Positions 17,118 to 26,997 of a stretch of 64,000 nucleotides of DNA are shown here, piece after piece. The notes beneath the pieces were generated by a model. It searched no databases. It was not told where the DNA came from and was given only the letters and a program-made list of their open reading frames with translations. The stretch lies in assembly GCF_001635685.1 (NCBI RefSeq), contig NZ_LWFF01000048.1:1-64000 (forward strand), given 5' to 3'. Numbering within the stretch: position 1 is the stretch's first letter; each line of letters begins with the position of its first letter. Both the position numbers and the translations under genes were made by a program. The stretch is from Erythrobacter sp. HI0063 (GTDB lineage: Bacteria; Pseudomonadota; Alphaproteobacteria; Sphingomonadales; Sphingomonadaceae).

Positions 17118-19283
17118 ATGAACCGCGTGCGCTGCCTCGTCCTCAATGCCGCCCTCGGCCCGCTCGATTACAAGGTCCCCGAAGGGATGATGGTCGAACC
17201 GGGCCAGGTGGTCGAATGTCCGCTGGGCCCGCGCGCGGTGATCGGAATCGTCTGGGAGGCGGAACGGCTGCCCGGGGCCGAGGTTCCGGCGGAAAAACTG
17301 CGCGCGCTGAGGGGCTTGCTGCCGATTCCACCCCTCCCCGCACCCCTGCGACGGCTGATCGAATGGACGGCGGTTTATTACTGCGCCCCCCTCGCCAGCG
17401 TGGCGCGGATGGCGCTGAGTTCGGGCGGTGCGCTGAAAGGCCCGGCCACCACGATCGAATACCGCCTCACGGGCGGCCTGCCCGAACGCATGACGCCGCA
17501 GCGACAGGCCGCTCTGGAAGCGCTGGAGGGGGAACAGGCGACGATCCGCGAGCTGGCGGGGATCGCGGGCGTATCGGAAGGCGTGCTGCGCGGCCTCGTC
17601 AATCAGGGCTGCCTCGAACCGGTCGAAGTCGATTGCGACCGCCCCTACCACCCCGCACGCCCCGATTTCGCCGAGGTCGATCTGTCGGCCCAGCAGCAAG
17701 CCGCTGCCGGAACGATCGCTCAGGCGGTGAGGGAAGGAAAATTCGCGCCCTTCCTGCTCGACGGCGTGACCGGATCGGGCAAGACCGAGACGTATTTCGA
17801 GCCCATCGCCGATGCGCTCAGGATGGAACGGCAGGTGCTCGTCCTCCTGCCGGAGATCGCGCTGACCGAAGCGTTCCTGTCGCGGTTCGAGGAGCGGTTC
17901 GGGGCCAAGCCGGTTCTGTGGCATTCCTCGCTCAAATCCACCGAACGTCGCCGCGCCTGGCGCGCCATTGCGAACGGGACCGCGCAGGTCGTGGTTGGCG
18001 CCCGGTCGGCGCTGTTCCTGCCCTATGCGAAGCTCGGCCTGATTGTGGTGGACGAAGCGCACGAAGTGAGCTTCAAGCAGGATGACGGCGTGCGCTACAA
18101 CGCCCGCGACGTGGCGGTGATGCGTGCCGCGTTCGAGGAAATCCCTGTCGTCCTCGCCAGCGCCACGCCCGCGCTCGAAAGCCTGGCGATGGTGGAGAGC
18201 GGCACGTACGCCAAGCTCGACCTGCCCAGCCGCTTCGGTGGAGCGGAGCTGCCCGAAATCCGCACGATTAACCTGACCGAACACGTGCCGGGGCGCGGAT
18301 CGTGGCTTGCGCCGCCGCTGGTCGAAGCGTTGGAAGAGCGGCTGGCGCGCGGCGAACAGTCCCTGCTGTTCCTCAATCGGCGCGGTTATGCGCCGCTGAC
18401 GCTGTGCCGAAATTGCGGCTTCCGCTTCCAATGCCCCAATTGCAGCGCCTGGCTGGTCGAACATCGCTTTTCCCGCCGCCTCGCCTGCCACCATTGCGGC
18501 CACGAGACGCCGCCGCCCGAAACCTGCCCCGAATGCGGCGAACCCGATTGCCTGGTCGCCTGCGGACCGGGCGTGGAGCGGATCGCTGACGAGGTGGCCG
18601 AGCGCCTGCCGGATGCGCGCGTGTTCGTCGCCACGTCCGATACGCTGAATTCGCCCGGCCGCGCGGCGGAATTCGTCGCGCTGGTCGAAAATGGCGGCGT
18701 GGACGTGATTGTAGGGACGCAATTGGTAACCAAGGGGTTCCATTTCCCCGAGCTGACCCTTGTCGGCGTGGTCGATGCCGATCTGGGCCTCGAAGGCGGC
18801 GATCTGCGCGCGGCAGAGCGCACCTATCAGCAGGTCGCTCAGGTCGCGGGTCGTGCGGGGCGCGGGTCCAAACCCGGCGAAGTGCTGATCCAGACCCGCC
18901 ATCCCGATGCGCCGGTGATCGCGGCGCTGGCCGCAGGCGATCGCGACGCCTTCTACGAAGCGGAAACCGAAGCGCGCCGCATGGCGGGCGCCCCGCCCTT
19001 CGGCCGCTGGGCCGCGATCATCGTGTCGAGCGAGGAGGAAAGCGAAGCACGCGATGCCGCCCGCCGCATCGGCGACGCCCGCCCCAGAAGCGACGACATG
19101 GCGATCTACGGCCCGGCCCCCGCTCCGCTGAGCCTTCTCCGCGGGCGCTACCGCTATCGCCTGCTCATCAACGCGAAACGCAGCGCCAGACTTCAGGACA
19201 CGATCCGCGAATGGCTGGGCGCTTTGAACCATCCGGCGGGCGTCCGGGTGGGTGTGGATGTCGACCCGTACAGTTTCGTGTAA
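17118..19283 (+). CDS. priA: Primosomal protein N' (replication restart helicase PriA)
   Basis: A 721-residue 3'-to-5' helicase that rebuilds replication forks away from the origin. In order: an N-terminal DNA-binding domain (1-105), Walker A VTGSGKT near 217-223, DEAH near 311-314, and a zinc-binding insertion at about 430-483 with eight cysteines (CRNCGF, CPNC, CHHCG, CPECG pairs). Then come the second RecA-like lobe with VIVGTQLVTKGFHFP and QVAGRAGRG, and the C-terminal domain. Length is normal. It is monocistronic, divergent from the DUF4197 gene. Confidence 0.96.
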   Translation: MNRVRCLVLNAALGPLDYKVPEGMMVEPGQVVECPLGPRAVIGIVWEAERLPGAEVPAEKLRALRGLLPIPPLPAPLRRLIEWTAVYYCAPLASVARMALSSGGALKGPATTIEYRLTGGLPERMTPQRQAALEALEGEQATIRELAGIAGVSEGVLRGLVNQGCLEPVEVDCDRPYHPARPDFAEVDLSAQQQAAAGTIAQAVREGKFAPFLLDGVTGSGKTETYFEPIADALRMERQVLVLLPEIALTEAFLSRFEERFGAKPVLWHSSLKSTERRRAWRAIANGTAQVVVGARSALFLPYAKLGLIVVDEAHEVSFKQDDGVRYNARDVAVMRAAFEEIPVVLASATPALESLAMVESGTYAKLDLPSRFGGAELPEIRTINLTEHVPGRGSWLAPPLVEALEERLARGEQSLLFLNRRGYAPLTLCRNCGFRFQCPNCSAWLVEHRFSRRLACHHCGHETPPPETCPECGEPDCLVACGPGVERIADEVAERLPDARVFVATSDTLNSPGRAAEFVALVENGGVDVIVGTQLVTKGFHFPELTLVGVVDADLGLEGGDLRAAERTYQQVAQVAGRAGRGSKPGEVLIQTRHPDAPVIAALAAGDRDAFYEAETEARRMAGAPPFGRWAAIIVSSEEESEARDAARRIGDARPRSDDMAIYGPAPAPLSLLRGRYRYRLLINAKRSARLQDTIREWLGALNHPAGVRVGVDVDPYSFV

Positions 19284-19349
19284 ATAGCTGCTGGACCCTG
19301 CGGCCAACTTTGATAGTCTGTATTGACTACCGGGACGTTGGGGTCAGAA

Positions 19350-20942
19350 ATGAAATCGGTTCTTTTTCGCAAGAGCATTACGATGCTCGCGGTATTTTTG
19401 AGCGTTGCAGGGGCAAATGCTGTTTCTGCGGCAGAAACGTGGCATCGCGCCGATTCGCATCACTTCACCATCTATTCGGATGGAAGCGCGGGCCAGCTTG
19501 AAGATTTCACGCACGAGGTCGAAAAATTCGACGCGCTGCTGCGGATGATATTCAGCCGACCGGCGAAGGATGATCCCGCCAAGCTGACGATCTATCTGCT
19601 GAGGAATTCCAACGCGGTCGATGCGCTGCACAAGGGTGCGGCGGGCTTCTATTCCGTGCGCCTTGGCCAGACCTTTGCCGTCGGCAATCGCGAATTTGGC
19701 GGCGATCGCACCGATCTTAGCGGCAAGCGCGTGCTCTTTCACGAATACGCACACCATTTCATGTTCCACAATTTCGCCATTCCGGCCCCCGCCTGGTTCG
19801 TGGAAGGGTTTGCGGAGTACGTCTCGACCGCCGAGTTCAAGCGGAACGGCGACTGGACGTTCGGATTTCCCGCCCATCATCGCGCCTACTCGGTCCAGAA
19901 CGGTCCGAACATTCCGATCGAACGGCTGCTGTCCGACACGTATTCGGGAATGAACGGAGCGGAGACATCGGCTTTCTATGGCTGGGCTTGGGCGCTGACC
20001 CACATGCTCTATTCGGATCCGGACGAGCGTGGCAATCAGATCATGCGGTATCTGCGCGACATCAATTCGGGCATGGACAATCTGGCCGCCGCAGAAAAGA
20101 ATTTCGGCGATCTGGGCGAACTCGAACGATCGCTGCGCGGATATGTGCGCAAATCGATGGGATATTCGAAATCGGACAAGTCGATCCCCTATCGCGACGC
20201 CATAACCGTCACCACGCTGGACGACGAGGCTTCGGAACTGGTCGAATTGACGCTCGACCGGCTGGCCTCGCCCGAACCGATGAAGGTGCGCGAACGACTG
20301 GTGCGCTTTGCCGCCGAACGTAACTCGGCGCTCGCATGGCTGCAGCTTGCCGAACTCGACTACCGCCTCGCGCATCGCAGCGAGGGCGAGGCGGAACCGC
20401 CCTATGACTTCACCGCGGCGCAGGGATCGATTGATCGTGCCCTTGCCATTGATCCCGATCTGGCGCGCGCGCATGTCCTGAACGGCCGCATCCTTCTCGA
20501 ACCGTTCGATCATGGCGAAGAAGCCGACGAGGCCGACGAAAGCCTGTGGGGAGAAGCACGCGCGTCCTTCCTTGCAGCGAACCGGCTCGACCCGCGCGAT
20601 CCTCTGGCGCTTTACCTTTATGCGCAGACCTTCCAGCGGACTGGCGAGCGTGACGCGATGGTCGGTCCGGCGCTGGAAACCGCATTCGGTTTCCGGCCTG
20701 AATCGACCGAGTTCCGATCCGCCCTCGCCATGCATTACGCGTCCGAGGGTCACTACGATTCCGCGATCGCCCTGCTCAAGATCATCGCCAACAACCCCCA
20801 CTCCGACAATCGTTCGGCCAAGGACGCGATCGCCCGGTTGGAACAGGCCAAGGCCGGTGGCGGCCCCGTCCCGGTCGGCGCCATCGCGATCGAGAGCGAA
20901 GAGGATGAAGAGGAAAGCGGCGCGAGTACGAAGGCCGGGTAA
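19350..20942 (+). CDS. Exported zinc metallopeptidase-like protein with C-terminal repeats
   Basis: A 530-residue protein with a signal peptide (1-25, ending AVSAA). It has a gluzincin-type site: HEYAH at 131-135 (an HExxH motif) and a downstream glutamate in WFVEGFAEY (Glu152 or Glu156). This resembles the peptidase MA-like/DUF1570 group. From about residue 290 it becomes helical with TPR-like alanine-rich repeats (NSALAWLQLAELDYRLAH, AALEPRAHVLNGRIL-like segments). The last 20 residues are very acidic. A catalytic role in the periplasm is likely because the motif is intact, but no substrate is indicated. The ATG at 19350 starts the signal peptide; a TTG nine codons earlier is less likely. 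Confidence 0.78.
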   Translation: MKSVLFRKSITMLAVFLSVAGANAVSAAETWHRADSHHFTIYSDGSAGQLEDFTHEVEKFDALLRMIFSRPAKDDPAKLTIYLLRNSNAVDALHKGAAGFYSVRLGQTFAVGNREFGGDRTDLSGKRVLFHEYAHHFMFHNFAIPAPAWFVEGFAEYVSTAEFKRNGDWTFGFPAHHRAYSVQNGPNIPIERLLSDTYSGMNGAETSAFYGWAWALTHMLYSDPDERGNQIMRYLRDINSGMDNLAAAEKNFGDLGELERSLRGYVRKSMGYSKSDKSIPYRDAITVTTLDDEASELVELTLDRLASPEPMKVRERLVRFAAERNSALAWLQLAELDYRLAHRSEGEAEPPYDFTAAQGSIDRALAIDPDLARAHVLNGRILLEPFDHGEEADEADESLWGEARASFLAANRLDPRDPLALYLYAQTFQRTGERDAMVGPALETAFGFRPESTEFRSALAMHYASEGHYDSAIALLKIIANNPHSDNRSAKDAIARLEQAKAGGGPVPVGAIAIESEEDEEESGASTKAG

Positions 20943-20986
20943 TTTTCCGTCCGGAAACGCCTGTGGCCATGAACCGTTAGGCGCGC

Positions 20987-22561
20987 ATGGCATCTGACAG
21001 CACCGGCCCCGTCCTCGTTCCCATTCTCGGCGATCAGCTGACCCGCACCCTGGCTTCGCTGCGCGGGCGGACCAAAGACGATACGGTCGTCCTGATGATG
21101 GAGGTCTGGGACGAGGCGACCTACGTCAAGCATCACAAGCAGAAGATCGTCCTGATCTTTTCCGCCATGCGCCATTTCGCCGCCGAGCTGGAGGATGCCG
21201 GCTGGACGGTCGATTACGTGAAGCTGGACGCCGAGGACAATGCTGGCAGCTTCACCGGCGAAACCGCCCGCGCGATCGAGCGGCACGAGCCGCGCCTCGT
21301 CAGCGTGGTCGAAGCGGGCGAGTGGCGCGTGCGCGAGGATATGGAGCAATGGGCGGACAAGTTCGCCTGCGAGGTCGAGATCCTGCGCGACGATCGCTTC
21401 ATCTGCTCGCAGTCCGAATTCGAGGACTGGGCCGAGGATCGCGACAGCCTCCGCATGGAATTCTTCTACCGAGAGATGCGCCGCAAGACCGGGCTCCTGA
21501 TGAAGGAGGACGGCAAGCCCGAAGGCGGCGAATGGAATTACGACAGCGAGAACAGGAAACCGCCCAAGGAAGGCCTGTCCGCGCCCGAACGACCCAAGTT
21601 CGAACCCGACGAAATCACGCAGGATTGCATCGATTTGGTCGAGGATCGCTTTGCCGACCATTTCGGCAATCTCGATACGTTCCGCTGGCCCGTCACGCGA
21701 GACGAGGCCGAGAAAGCCGCCGATGCCTTCTTCGCCGAGCGGATCGAGAAATTCGGTCCGTTTCAGGACGCGATGGTCTGCGGCGAGGACGATCTGTTTC
21801 ACTCGATGCTGTCGACCAGCATCAATCTCGGCCTGCTCGACCCTCTGGAACTGTGCCAGCGCGCCGAAAAAGCGTATGAGGATGGAAACGCGCCGCTCAA
21901 CAGCGTCGAAGGTTTCATCCGCCAACTGATCGGATGGCGCGAATATGTCCGCTGTTTCTACTGGCATCAGATGCCGCATCTGCAGAAGGCCAACGCGCTC
22001 AACGCCCAGCGCGGCCTGCCCGAATTCTACTGGACGGGCGAGACCGACATGGCCTGCCTTGCCGATTGTATCCGGTCGACGCGCGACAATGCCCACGCGC
22101 ATCATATTCAGCGGCTGATGGTGCTCGGCAATTTCGCCCTGCTGGCGGGGATCAATCCGCGCGAAGTGCAGGACTGGTATCTGGTCGTCTATGCCGACGC
22201 CTATGAATGGGTAGAGCTGCCCAACGTTGCGGCGATGATCCTCTATGCCGATGGGGGCAAGCTGGCGTCCAAGCCCTATGCGGCGAGCGGGAATTACATC
22301 AACAAGATGTCGAACTATTGTTCGAACTGTACCTTTTCGCCTAGCAAAAAGACCGGCGAAGGGGCCTGCCCGTTCAATCCGCTCTACTGGCATTTCATGG
22401 ATCGCCATCGCGACCGGCTGGAAAGCAATCACCGCATCGGACGGATCTATTCGACCTGGGATCGGATGGATGACGACCGGAAGAAGGAATATCTCGACAG
22501 CGCGGATAGCTTCCTCGCCACGCTGGATCCGGCCGGCGGCGGCTGGGCGCGCGAGGAATGA
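20987..22561 (+). CDS. phrB: Iron-sulfur bacterial photolyase/cryptochrome (FeS-BCP)
   Basis: A 524-residue flavoprotein that, in characterised relatives, repairs (6-4) UV photoproducts with blue light. It begins with the antenna-binding alpha/beta domain (LVPILGDQL) and continues into the helical FAD domain (GEDDLFHSMLSTSINLGLL, RDNAHAHHIQRLMVLGNFALL). Four cysteines fit the [4Fe-4S] ligands of Agrobacterium PhrB with a constant offset of seven: Cys357, Cys445, Cys448 and Cys461. The HAHHIQRLM segment carries the family's conserved histidine pair. It follows the metallopeptidase gene after a 44-base gap. The exact lesion specificity is inferred from the family. Confidence 0.93.
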   Translation: MASDSTGPVLVPILGDQLTRTLASLRGRTKDDTVVLMMEVWDEATYVKHHKQKIVLIFSAMRHFAAELEDAGWTVDYVKLDAEDNAGSFTGETARAIERHEPRLVSVVEAGEWRVREDMEQWADKFACEVEILRDDRFICSQSEFEDWAEDRDSLRMEFFYREMRRKTGLLMKEDGKPEGGEWNYDSENRKPPKEGLSAPERPKFEPDEITQDCIDLVEDRFADHFGNLDTFRWPVTRDEAEKAADAFFAERIEKFGPFQDAMVCGEDDLFHSMLSTSINLGLLDPLELCQRAEKAYEDGNAPLNSVEGFIRQLIGWREYVRCFYWHQMPHLQKANALNAQRGLPEFYWTGETDMACLADCIRSTRDNAHAHHIQRLMVLGNFALLAGINPREVQDWYLVVYADAYEWVELPNVAAMILYADGGKLASKPYAASGNYINKMSNYCSNCTFSPSKKTGEGACPFNPLYWHFMDRHRDRLESNHRIGRIYSTWDRMDDDRKKEYLDSADSFLATLDPAGGGWAREE

Positions 22562-22720
22562 TCGGACCAGCTCAAGCGGCCTGAGACGAAGCCTGTCGAA
22601 CGGGTGGCCCTATGCAGGCTGCAACCCGTCGCCCGGCGGCCGCGATTCCGGTTGCGAAACGGAACCGATCGGCCCTCTCGCCCCTTAGTCCTGTAACTCC
22701 AACAGGAAAGAACCCCATTC

Positions 22721-24100
22721 ATGGCCACTGTCACAACCGTCAACCCCGCCACCGGCAAGGACATCGAAACCTATACCCAGATGACGAAGGACGAAGCCTT
22801 CAAGAAGGTCGATGCCTGCCACGAGGCGTTCACGAAATGGAAGACGCGCAGCCTCGAAGAGCGCGCCGAAATCATCAAGGGCATCGGCAAGGCCCTGCGC
22901 GACAACAAGGAAGAGCTGGCCCAGCTGATGACCGCAGAGGTCGGCAAGCTGATCGGCGACAGCCGCGACGAAGTCGAACTGTGCGCCGGGATTTGCGACT
23001 ATACCGCGAAGACCGGGCCCAGCGAGCTGGCCGACGAGAAGCGCGATCCTAACAACGCGGCGCGCGGCATCGTCACCTATTCGCCGATCGGCGTCATCTA
23101 CGGCATCCAGCCCTGGAACTTCCCGTCCTATCAGGTCGTCCGCTACGCCATCGCCAGCCTGATGGTCGGCAATGGCGTGCTGCTGAAGCACTCCTCGCTC
23201 TGCGTCGGCAGCGGGCTGATGCTGGAGAAGATCTTCAAGGAAGGCGGCCTTCCCGACAATGTCTTCACCGTGCTCGTCATCGATCACGATACCTCGGACG
23301 AGATCATCGCGCACGACAAGGTGCGCGGCGTGACGCTGACCGGTTCGGATGGGGCGGGCCGTCACGTGGCAGAAAAGGCCGCAAAGGTCATCAAGAAGAC
23401 GGTGATGGAGCTGGGCTCGAACGATGCCTACATGGTGCTCGAAGACGCCGATCTCGATCTCGCCACCAAGGTCTGCGCGCAGGCGCGCCTTTATAATAAC
23501 GGCCAGACGTGCATCAACGGCAAGCGCTTCATCGTTACTGACAAGGTCTACGATGCCTTCATCGAGAAATTCGTCGCCCGCTTCGAAGGCGTCGAGACCG
23601 GCGATCCGACCAAGGAAGGTACCGATATGGGCCCGATGTCCTCGGTCGATCAGCGCAAGGATCTGCACGAACAGGTCGAAAAGTCTGTTTCGAAGGGCGC
23701 CAAGATCGCGTGTGGCGGTAAGGTGCCGGACGGTCCGGGCGCCTTCTATCCCGCCACCGTGTTGACCGATGTCGAGCCCGGCCAGCCCGCCTATGACGAC
23801 GAATTGTTCGGCCCCGTGGCCAGCGTCATCCGCGCCAAGGACGACGAGGACGCGATGCGTATCGCCAATGACAGCCGCTATGGCCTTGGCGGCGGTATCC
23901 TGTGTGGCGACACCGAACGCGCGATCGAACTCGCGTCGAAGCATTTCGACACCGGCATGGTCTATATCAACACCTATGGCGTCGCGGATCCGTCCATGCC
24001 CTTCGGAGGCGTGAAGGATTCGGGCTACGGCCGCGAACATGGCGGCTTCGGTGTCAAGGAATTCGCCAACGCCAAGGCGATCTTCATCGGCAGCGATTGA
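22721..24100 (+). CDS. Succinate-semialdehyde dehydrogenase-like aldehyde dehydrogenase
   Basis: A 459-residue ALDH-superfamily enzyme. It has QPWNFPSYQVVRY, TLTGSDGAGRHV, the general base in MELGSNDAYMV (where most ALDHs read LELGG), the catalytic cysteine in NNGQTCINGKRFIV, and DELFGPVASVI. The short N terminus and this pattern match the NAD(P)-dependent succinate-semialdehyde dehydrogenases of the Sad type. It would feed succinate to the TCA cycle from GABA or related compounds. It is monocistronic with a 160-base upstream gap and is convergent with ada. Confidence 0.88.
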   Translation: MATVTTVNPATGKDIETYTQMTKDEAFKKVDACHEAFTKWKTRSLEERAEIIKGIGKALRDNKEELAQLMTAEVGKLIGDSRDEVELCAGICDYTAKTGPSELADEKRDPNNAARGIVTYSPIGVIYGIQPWNFPSYQVVRYAIASLMVGNGVLLKHSSLCVGSGLMLEKIFKEGGLPDNVFTVLVIDHDTSDEIIAHDKVRGVTLTGSDGAGRHVAEKAAKVIKKTVMELGSNDAYMVLEDADLDLATKVCAQARLYNNGQTCINGKRFIVTDKVYDAFIEKFVARFEGVETGDPTKEGTDMGPMSSVDQRKDLHEQVEKSVSKGAKIACGGKVPDGPGAFYPATVLTDVEPGQPAYDDELFGPVASVIRAKDDEDAMRIANDSRYGLGGGILCGDTERAIELASKHFDTGMVYINTYGVADPSMPFGGVKDSGYGREHGGFGVKEFANAKAIFIGSD

Positions 24101-24111
24101 TTGCCATATCA

Positions 24112-24157
24112 GGGGCGAGCGTCCGTTCGGGATGATCCCTAGCGAATTGCTCGCCCC
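24112..24157. terminator. Nested hairpin between convergent genes
   Basis: An outer perfect 9-bp stem GGGGCGAGC/GCTCGCCCC (24112-24120 with 24149-24157) encloses an inner GGGA-TGA-TCCC hairpin (24129-24139). It sits just after the dehydrogenase stop and ahead of the ada stop, as expected of a bidirectional terminator, but no T tract follows. Confidence 0.5.
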
Positions 24158-24255
24158 GATCTATCGATACGGTTCGACCGCGCTGTTGCGACGCCTCTCG
24201 ACGACCTGAGACGCGCGTAAAATGCTCGATACGATTGACCACGCGCAAGCGAAGC

Positions 24256-25314
24256 TCAGGCCCGATCGGGCCTTTCCCGCTTGAGCAATTCCGCCTTGAT
24301 CTCGGTCCCATAGGCATAGCCACCCAGCCCGCCATCCGCCGCAATCACGCGGTGGCACGGGATCAGAACTGCGACATGGTTCGCTCCGTTCGCGCCGCCG
24401 ACCGCGCGGCTGGCCTTGGGGTTGCCGAGCGCGGCGGCCAGTTCGCCATAGCTGCGGGTCTCGCCCGCCGGAATTTCGCGCAGCGCCTGCCAGACGCGCT
24501 GCTGGAACGCAGTGCCCTTCACGTCGAGCGGTATGTCCGCGCCGGTGCCCGGGCGTTCGACCGCTTGAGCGACGCGCGCGAACAGGGCGCGGAAATCGTC
24601 TCCAGCCGCGACGAGGTCGGCCTCGGGAAAGCGAGCGCGCAGATCGGCTTCACCCTCCCCGAAAGCGAGGCAGCACACGCCTTTGTCGGTCGCGGCGACC
24701 AGCATCGCTCCCAGGCTCGTTTCGACCACGCTCCAGGCTATGCGCACACCCCGTCCACCGTGCCGCCAATCGCTTGCAGCCATGCCCAATCGTCCTTCCG
24801 TATCGGCGTAGAAACGGCTCGGCGCCTTATACCCCGCATCGTAGATCGCGTCCGTCACGCTGTCCGCCCGGCCCAGCGCGCTGCATGCCCGCTCTGCGCG
24901 AAGGGCGCGTGCATAGGCGGCAGGAGACAGTCCGGTGGCCCGCGAAAACAGCCGCTGAAAATGCGCGGGCGAGTAGTCGACCCGTTGTGCAAGCTCGCCG
25001 AGCGAGGGCGTGGTATCGCCAGCCTGCGCTGCGGCCTTGATCTCCGCGATCGCGGCACGCAACGCCCTATCCTCGCGGCTGATCTGGTCTGGCGCGCACC
25101 GTTTGCAGGCGCGAAGGCCTGCCGCCTCGGCTTCGGGAGGGGAGGAATAGAAGCGGACATTCTCGCGCTTCGGCGCCCGCGCCGGGCAGGATGGGCGGCA
25201 GTAAATGCCCGTCGAATGCACGCCGGTCACGAAGTGCCCGTCATAGGCGCGATCCTTCGCCAGCGCGATCCGCCAGCACTCGTCGTCGGTCAGGGGAATC
25301 GTTTCGCTCGCCAT
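24256..25314 (-). CDS. ada: Ada: methylation-sensing activator and O6-alkylguanine-DNA alkyltransferase
   Basis: A 352-residue bifunctional protein. The N-terminal zinc site has Cys39, Cys43, Cys70 and Cys73 (GIYCRPSC; RACKRC), aligning residue for residue with E. coli Ada; Cys39 would accept the methyl group from phosphotriesters. An AraC-type helix-turn-helix follows at about 85-180. The C-terminal alkyltransferase carries IPCHRVIAADG with active Cys320. Methylated at its N terminus, the family protein activates alkylation-response genes, often including itself. No partner such as alkA or alkB is adjacent here. Confidence 0.95.
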   Translation of the reverse strand: MASETIPLTDDECWRIALAKDRAYDGHFVTGVHSTGIYCRPSCPARAPKRENVRFYSSPPEAEAAGLRACKRCAPDQISREDRALRAAIAEIKAAAQAGDTTPSLGELAQRVDYSPAHFQRLFSRATGLSPAAYARALRAERACSALGRADSVTDAIYDAGYKAPSRFYADTEGRLGMAASDWRHGGRGVRIAWSVVETSLGAMLVAATDKGVCCLAFGEGEADLRARFPEADLVAAGDDFRALFARVAQAVERPGTGADIPLDVKGTAFQQRVWQALREIPAGETRSYGELAAALGNPKASRAVGGANGANHVAVLIPCHRVIAADGGLGGYAYGTEIKAELLKRERPDRA

Positions 25315-25397
25315 GAGACGGGGCGATAGCGCGCTCCGCCGAACCGCGCATCCCGAAGCTTGCGGTCAATGTCCGCCGCGCGGTAGAGGCTGCGGCG

Positions 25398-26990
25398 ATG
25401 GCCCGCTTTCTCGCCCTGCTTTTCGGTCTGGCCGCGCTGGTCGCGATGCTCCAATCGCCTCTCCACGCAGAACCCGCCGATATCGACGCGGCGGCGCGCG
25501 GCGTGGTGCGCGTGGTGATCATCGGCATTGAGGATACGCCCGACGGCGAAGAGGTCTATCCCATCGGTCACGGCACCGGCTGGGCGGTTGCGCCGGACCG
25601 GATCGTGACCAACGCCCATGTCGTGCGCGATGCGATGATGGACGATCGCCTGCGCATCGGGATCGTCCCCTCGGACGGGGCGGACGCGGGCTATGCAAAA
25701 ATCGTGGCGGTCGATCCGCGCAGCGACCTTGCGCTGCTACGCATCACCAGCGGGCTACGCCTGCCGCCGCTGACGCTGGCGGGCGGGACGGTTTCGGACA
25801 GCGGCGAGGCTTTCGCGGTCGGTTATCCGATGAATGTCGACCGGGCGCAGGGACTGGAGATCGGCGACATCTTCAAGAGCCAGCCGCCGGTGAAAAGCCG
25901 CGGCTTCCTTGCCGGAATGCGCCCGAGCCGGAATTTCGACACCGTGCTGCACACCGCCCCCATCGCGCGCGGCAATTCGGGCGGTCCGCTGCTCGACGGA
26001 TGCGGGCGCGTGCTCGGCGTCAACAGCTTCGGCGCAGATTCGGGCGGATCGGACGCGGAATTCTTCTTCGCGGTCTCGAACCGCGAGCTGATCCCGTTTC
26101 TGCGCGCCCACGACGTCACCGCCCGCACCAACGACACCGCCTGCCGCAGCCTCGCCGATCTGGAAGACGAGGAGCGTGACCGGCTGGAACGCGAACAGGC
26201 GGCGGCGCGCCAGGACATGGCGGCGCGCGGCGAGGAACAGCGCGAACGATTGGATCGCGCGCGCTTAGAGGCGGAAATGCAGGTGCGCGACGAGCGCGAC
26301 GACCGGATGCTGGCGAGCATGGTGCTGCTGCTGATCGGCGCGGGCGCGATCTGGTGGGCGTTCGAAAAGCGCCGCCCGCCCCAGCCCGACGAAGATGAGC
26401 CGACTCCCAGCGGCTGGCCAGTTCGCAACCGCGTGGCGTTGGCCTTCGGCATCGGCGCGATCGTTATCGCCCTTCTCGTCCATCTCACCCGGCCGGGGAT
26501 CGACGAGATCGACCGGCGCGTCGCCAATGTCATGCAGGACCGCGACTCCGGCAATCCAACGAAAGGCGGCACGGCATCGCCCGAAGCGCGCAGCTTCGTG
26601 TGCCGTCTCGACACGCAGCGCAGCCGCGTGACCAACGCCCAGACCGGCGAAGTGCGCTTCGATTGGTCGCCCGAAGGCTGCGTCAACGGTCGGACCCAGT
26701 ACGGCAGATCAGGCGGAACATGGTCGCGCGCGCTTGTGCCGAACGACGAGATGGCGGTGGCGGTGAATAGCTTCGATCCCGAGCGCGGCATTTTCCGGAC
26801 CGAGCGCTATCTCCTCGCGCGCGACGCCATGGCCGCCGCCCGCTCCGCACGCGGCGAATACAATGCCCCGAGCTGCGAGGCGGACGACGCGGCGACCACG
26901 CTCGGCGAAATGCAAAGCGGCGTGCTCGCCGCCCTGCCCTCCAGCCCAAACGAACGGCTGGTCTATGAATGCGAGGCGGTCACCGACTGA
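25398..26990 (+). CDS. Membrane-associated trypsin-like (S1C) serine protease
   Basis: A 530-residue protein. A signal peptide (1-24) leads into a DegP/HtrA-like protease core with the intact triad His74 (VTNAHVV), Asp110 (DPRSDLALLRI) and Ser194 (ARGNSGGPLLDG). No PDZ domain follows. Instead there is a charged coiled-coil (about 250-300, EDEERDRLEREQAAARQDM and onward), two membrane segments (about 305-322 and 345-365) and a C-terminal soluble domain with several cysteines. This architecture, protease-coil-two TM-domain, is unlike standard HtrA. Target unknown. GCGG-rich sequence upstream gives no clear ribosome site, but the signal peptide supports the ATG at 25398. Confidence 0.83.
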   Translation: MARFLALLFGLAALVAMLQSPLHAEPADIDAAARGVVRVVIIGIEDTPDGEEVYPIGHGTGWAVAPDRIVTNAHVVRDAMMDDRLRIGIVPSDGADAGYAKIVAVDPRSDLALLRITSGLRLPPLTLAGGTVSDSGEAFAVGYPMNVDRAQGLEIGDIFKSQPPVKSRGFLAGMRPSRNFDTVLHTAPIARGNSGGPLLDGCGRVLGVNSFGADSGGSDAEFFFAVSNRELIPFLRAHDVTARTNDTACRSLADLEDEERDRLEREQAAARQDMAARGEEQRERLDRARLEAEMQVRDERDDRMLASMVLLLIGAGAIWWAFEKRRPPQPDEDEPTPSGWPVRNRVALAFGIGAIVIALLVHLTRPGIDEIDRRVANVMQDRDSGNPTKGGTASPEARSFVCRLDTQRSRVTNAQTGEVRFDWSPEGCVNGRTQYGRSGGTWSRALVPNDEMAVAVNSFDPERGIFRTERYLLARDAMAAARSARGEYNAPSCEADDAATTLGEMQSGVLAALPSSPNERLVYECEAVTD

Positions 26991-26997
26991 GTGCGGA

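Noticed and set aside
22721-24100. The semialdehyde dehydrogenase as AstD of the arginine succinylation pathway
   Set aside because: It is 35 kb from astA-astB, short at the N terminus and closer to the Sad-type succinate-semialdehyde enzymes; no link is visible.
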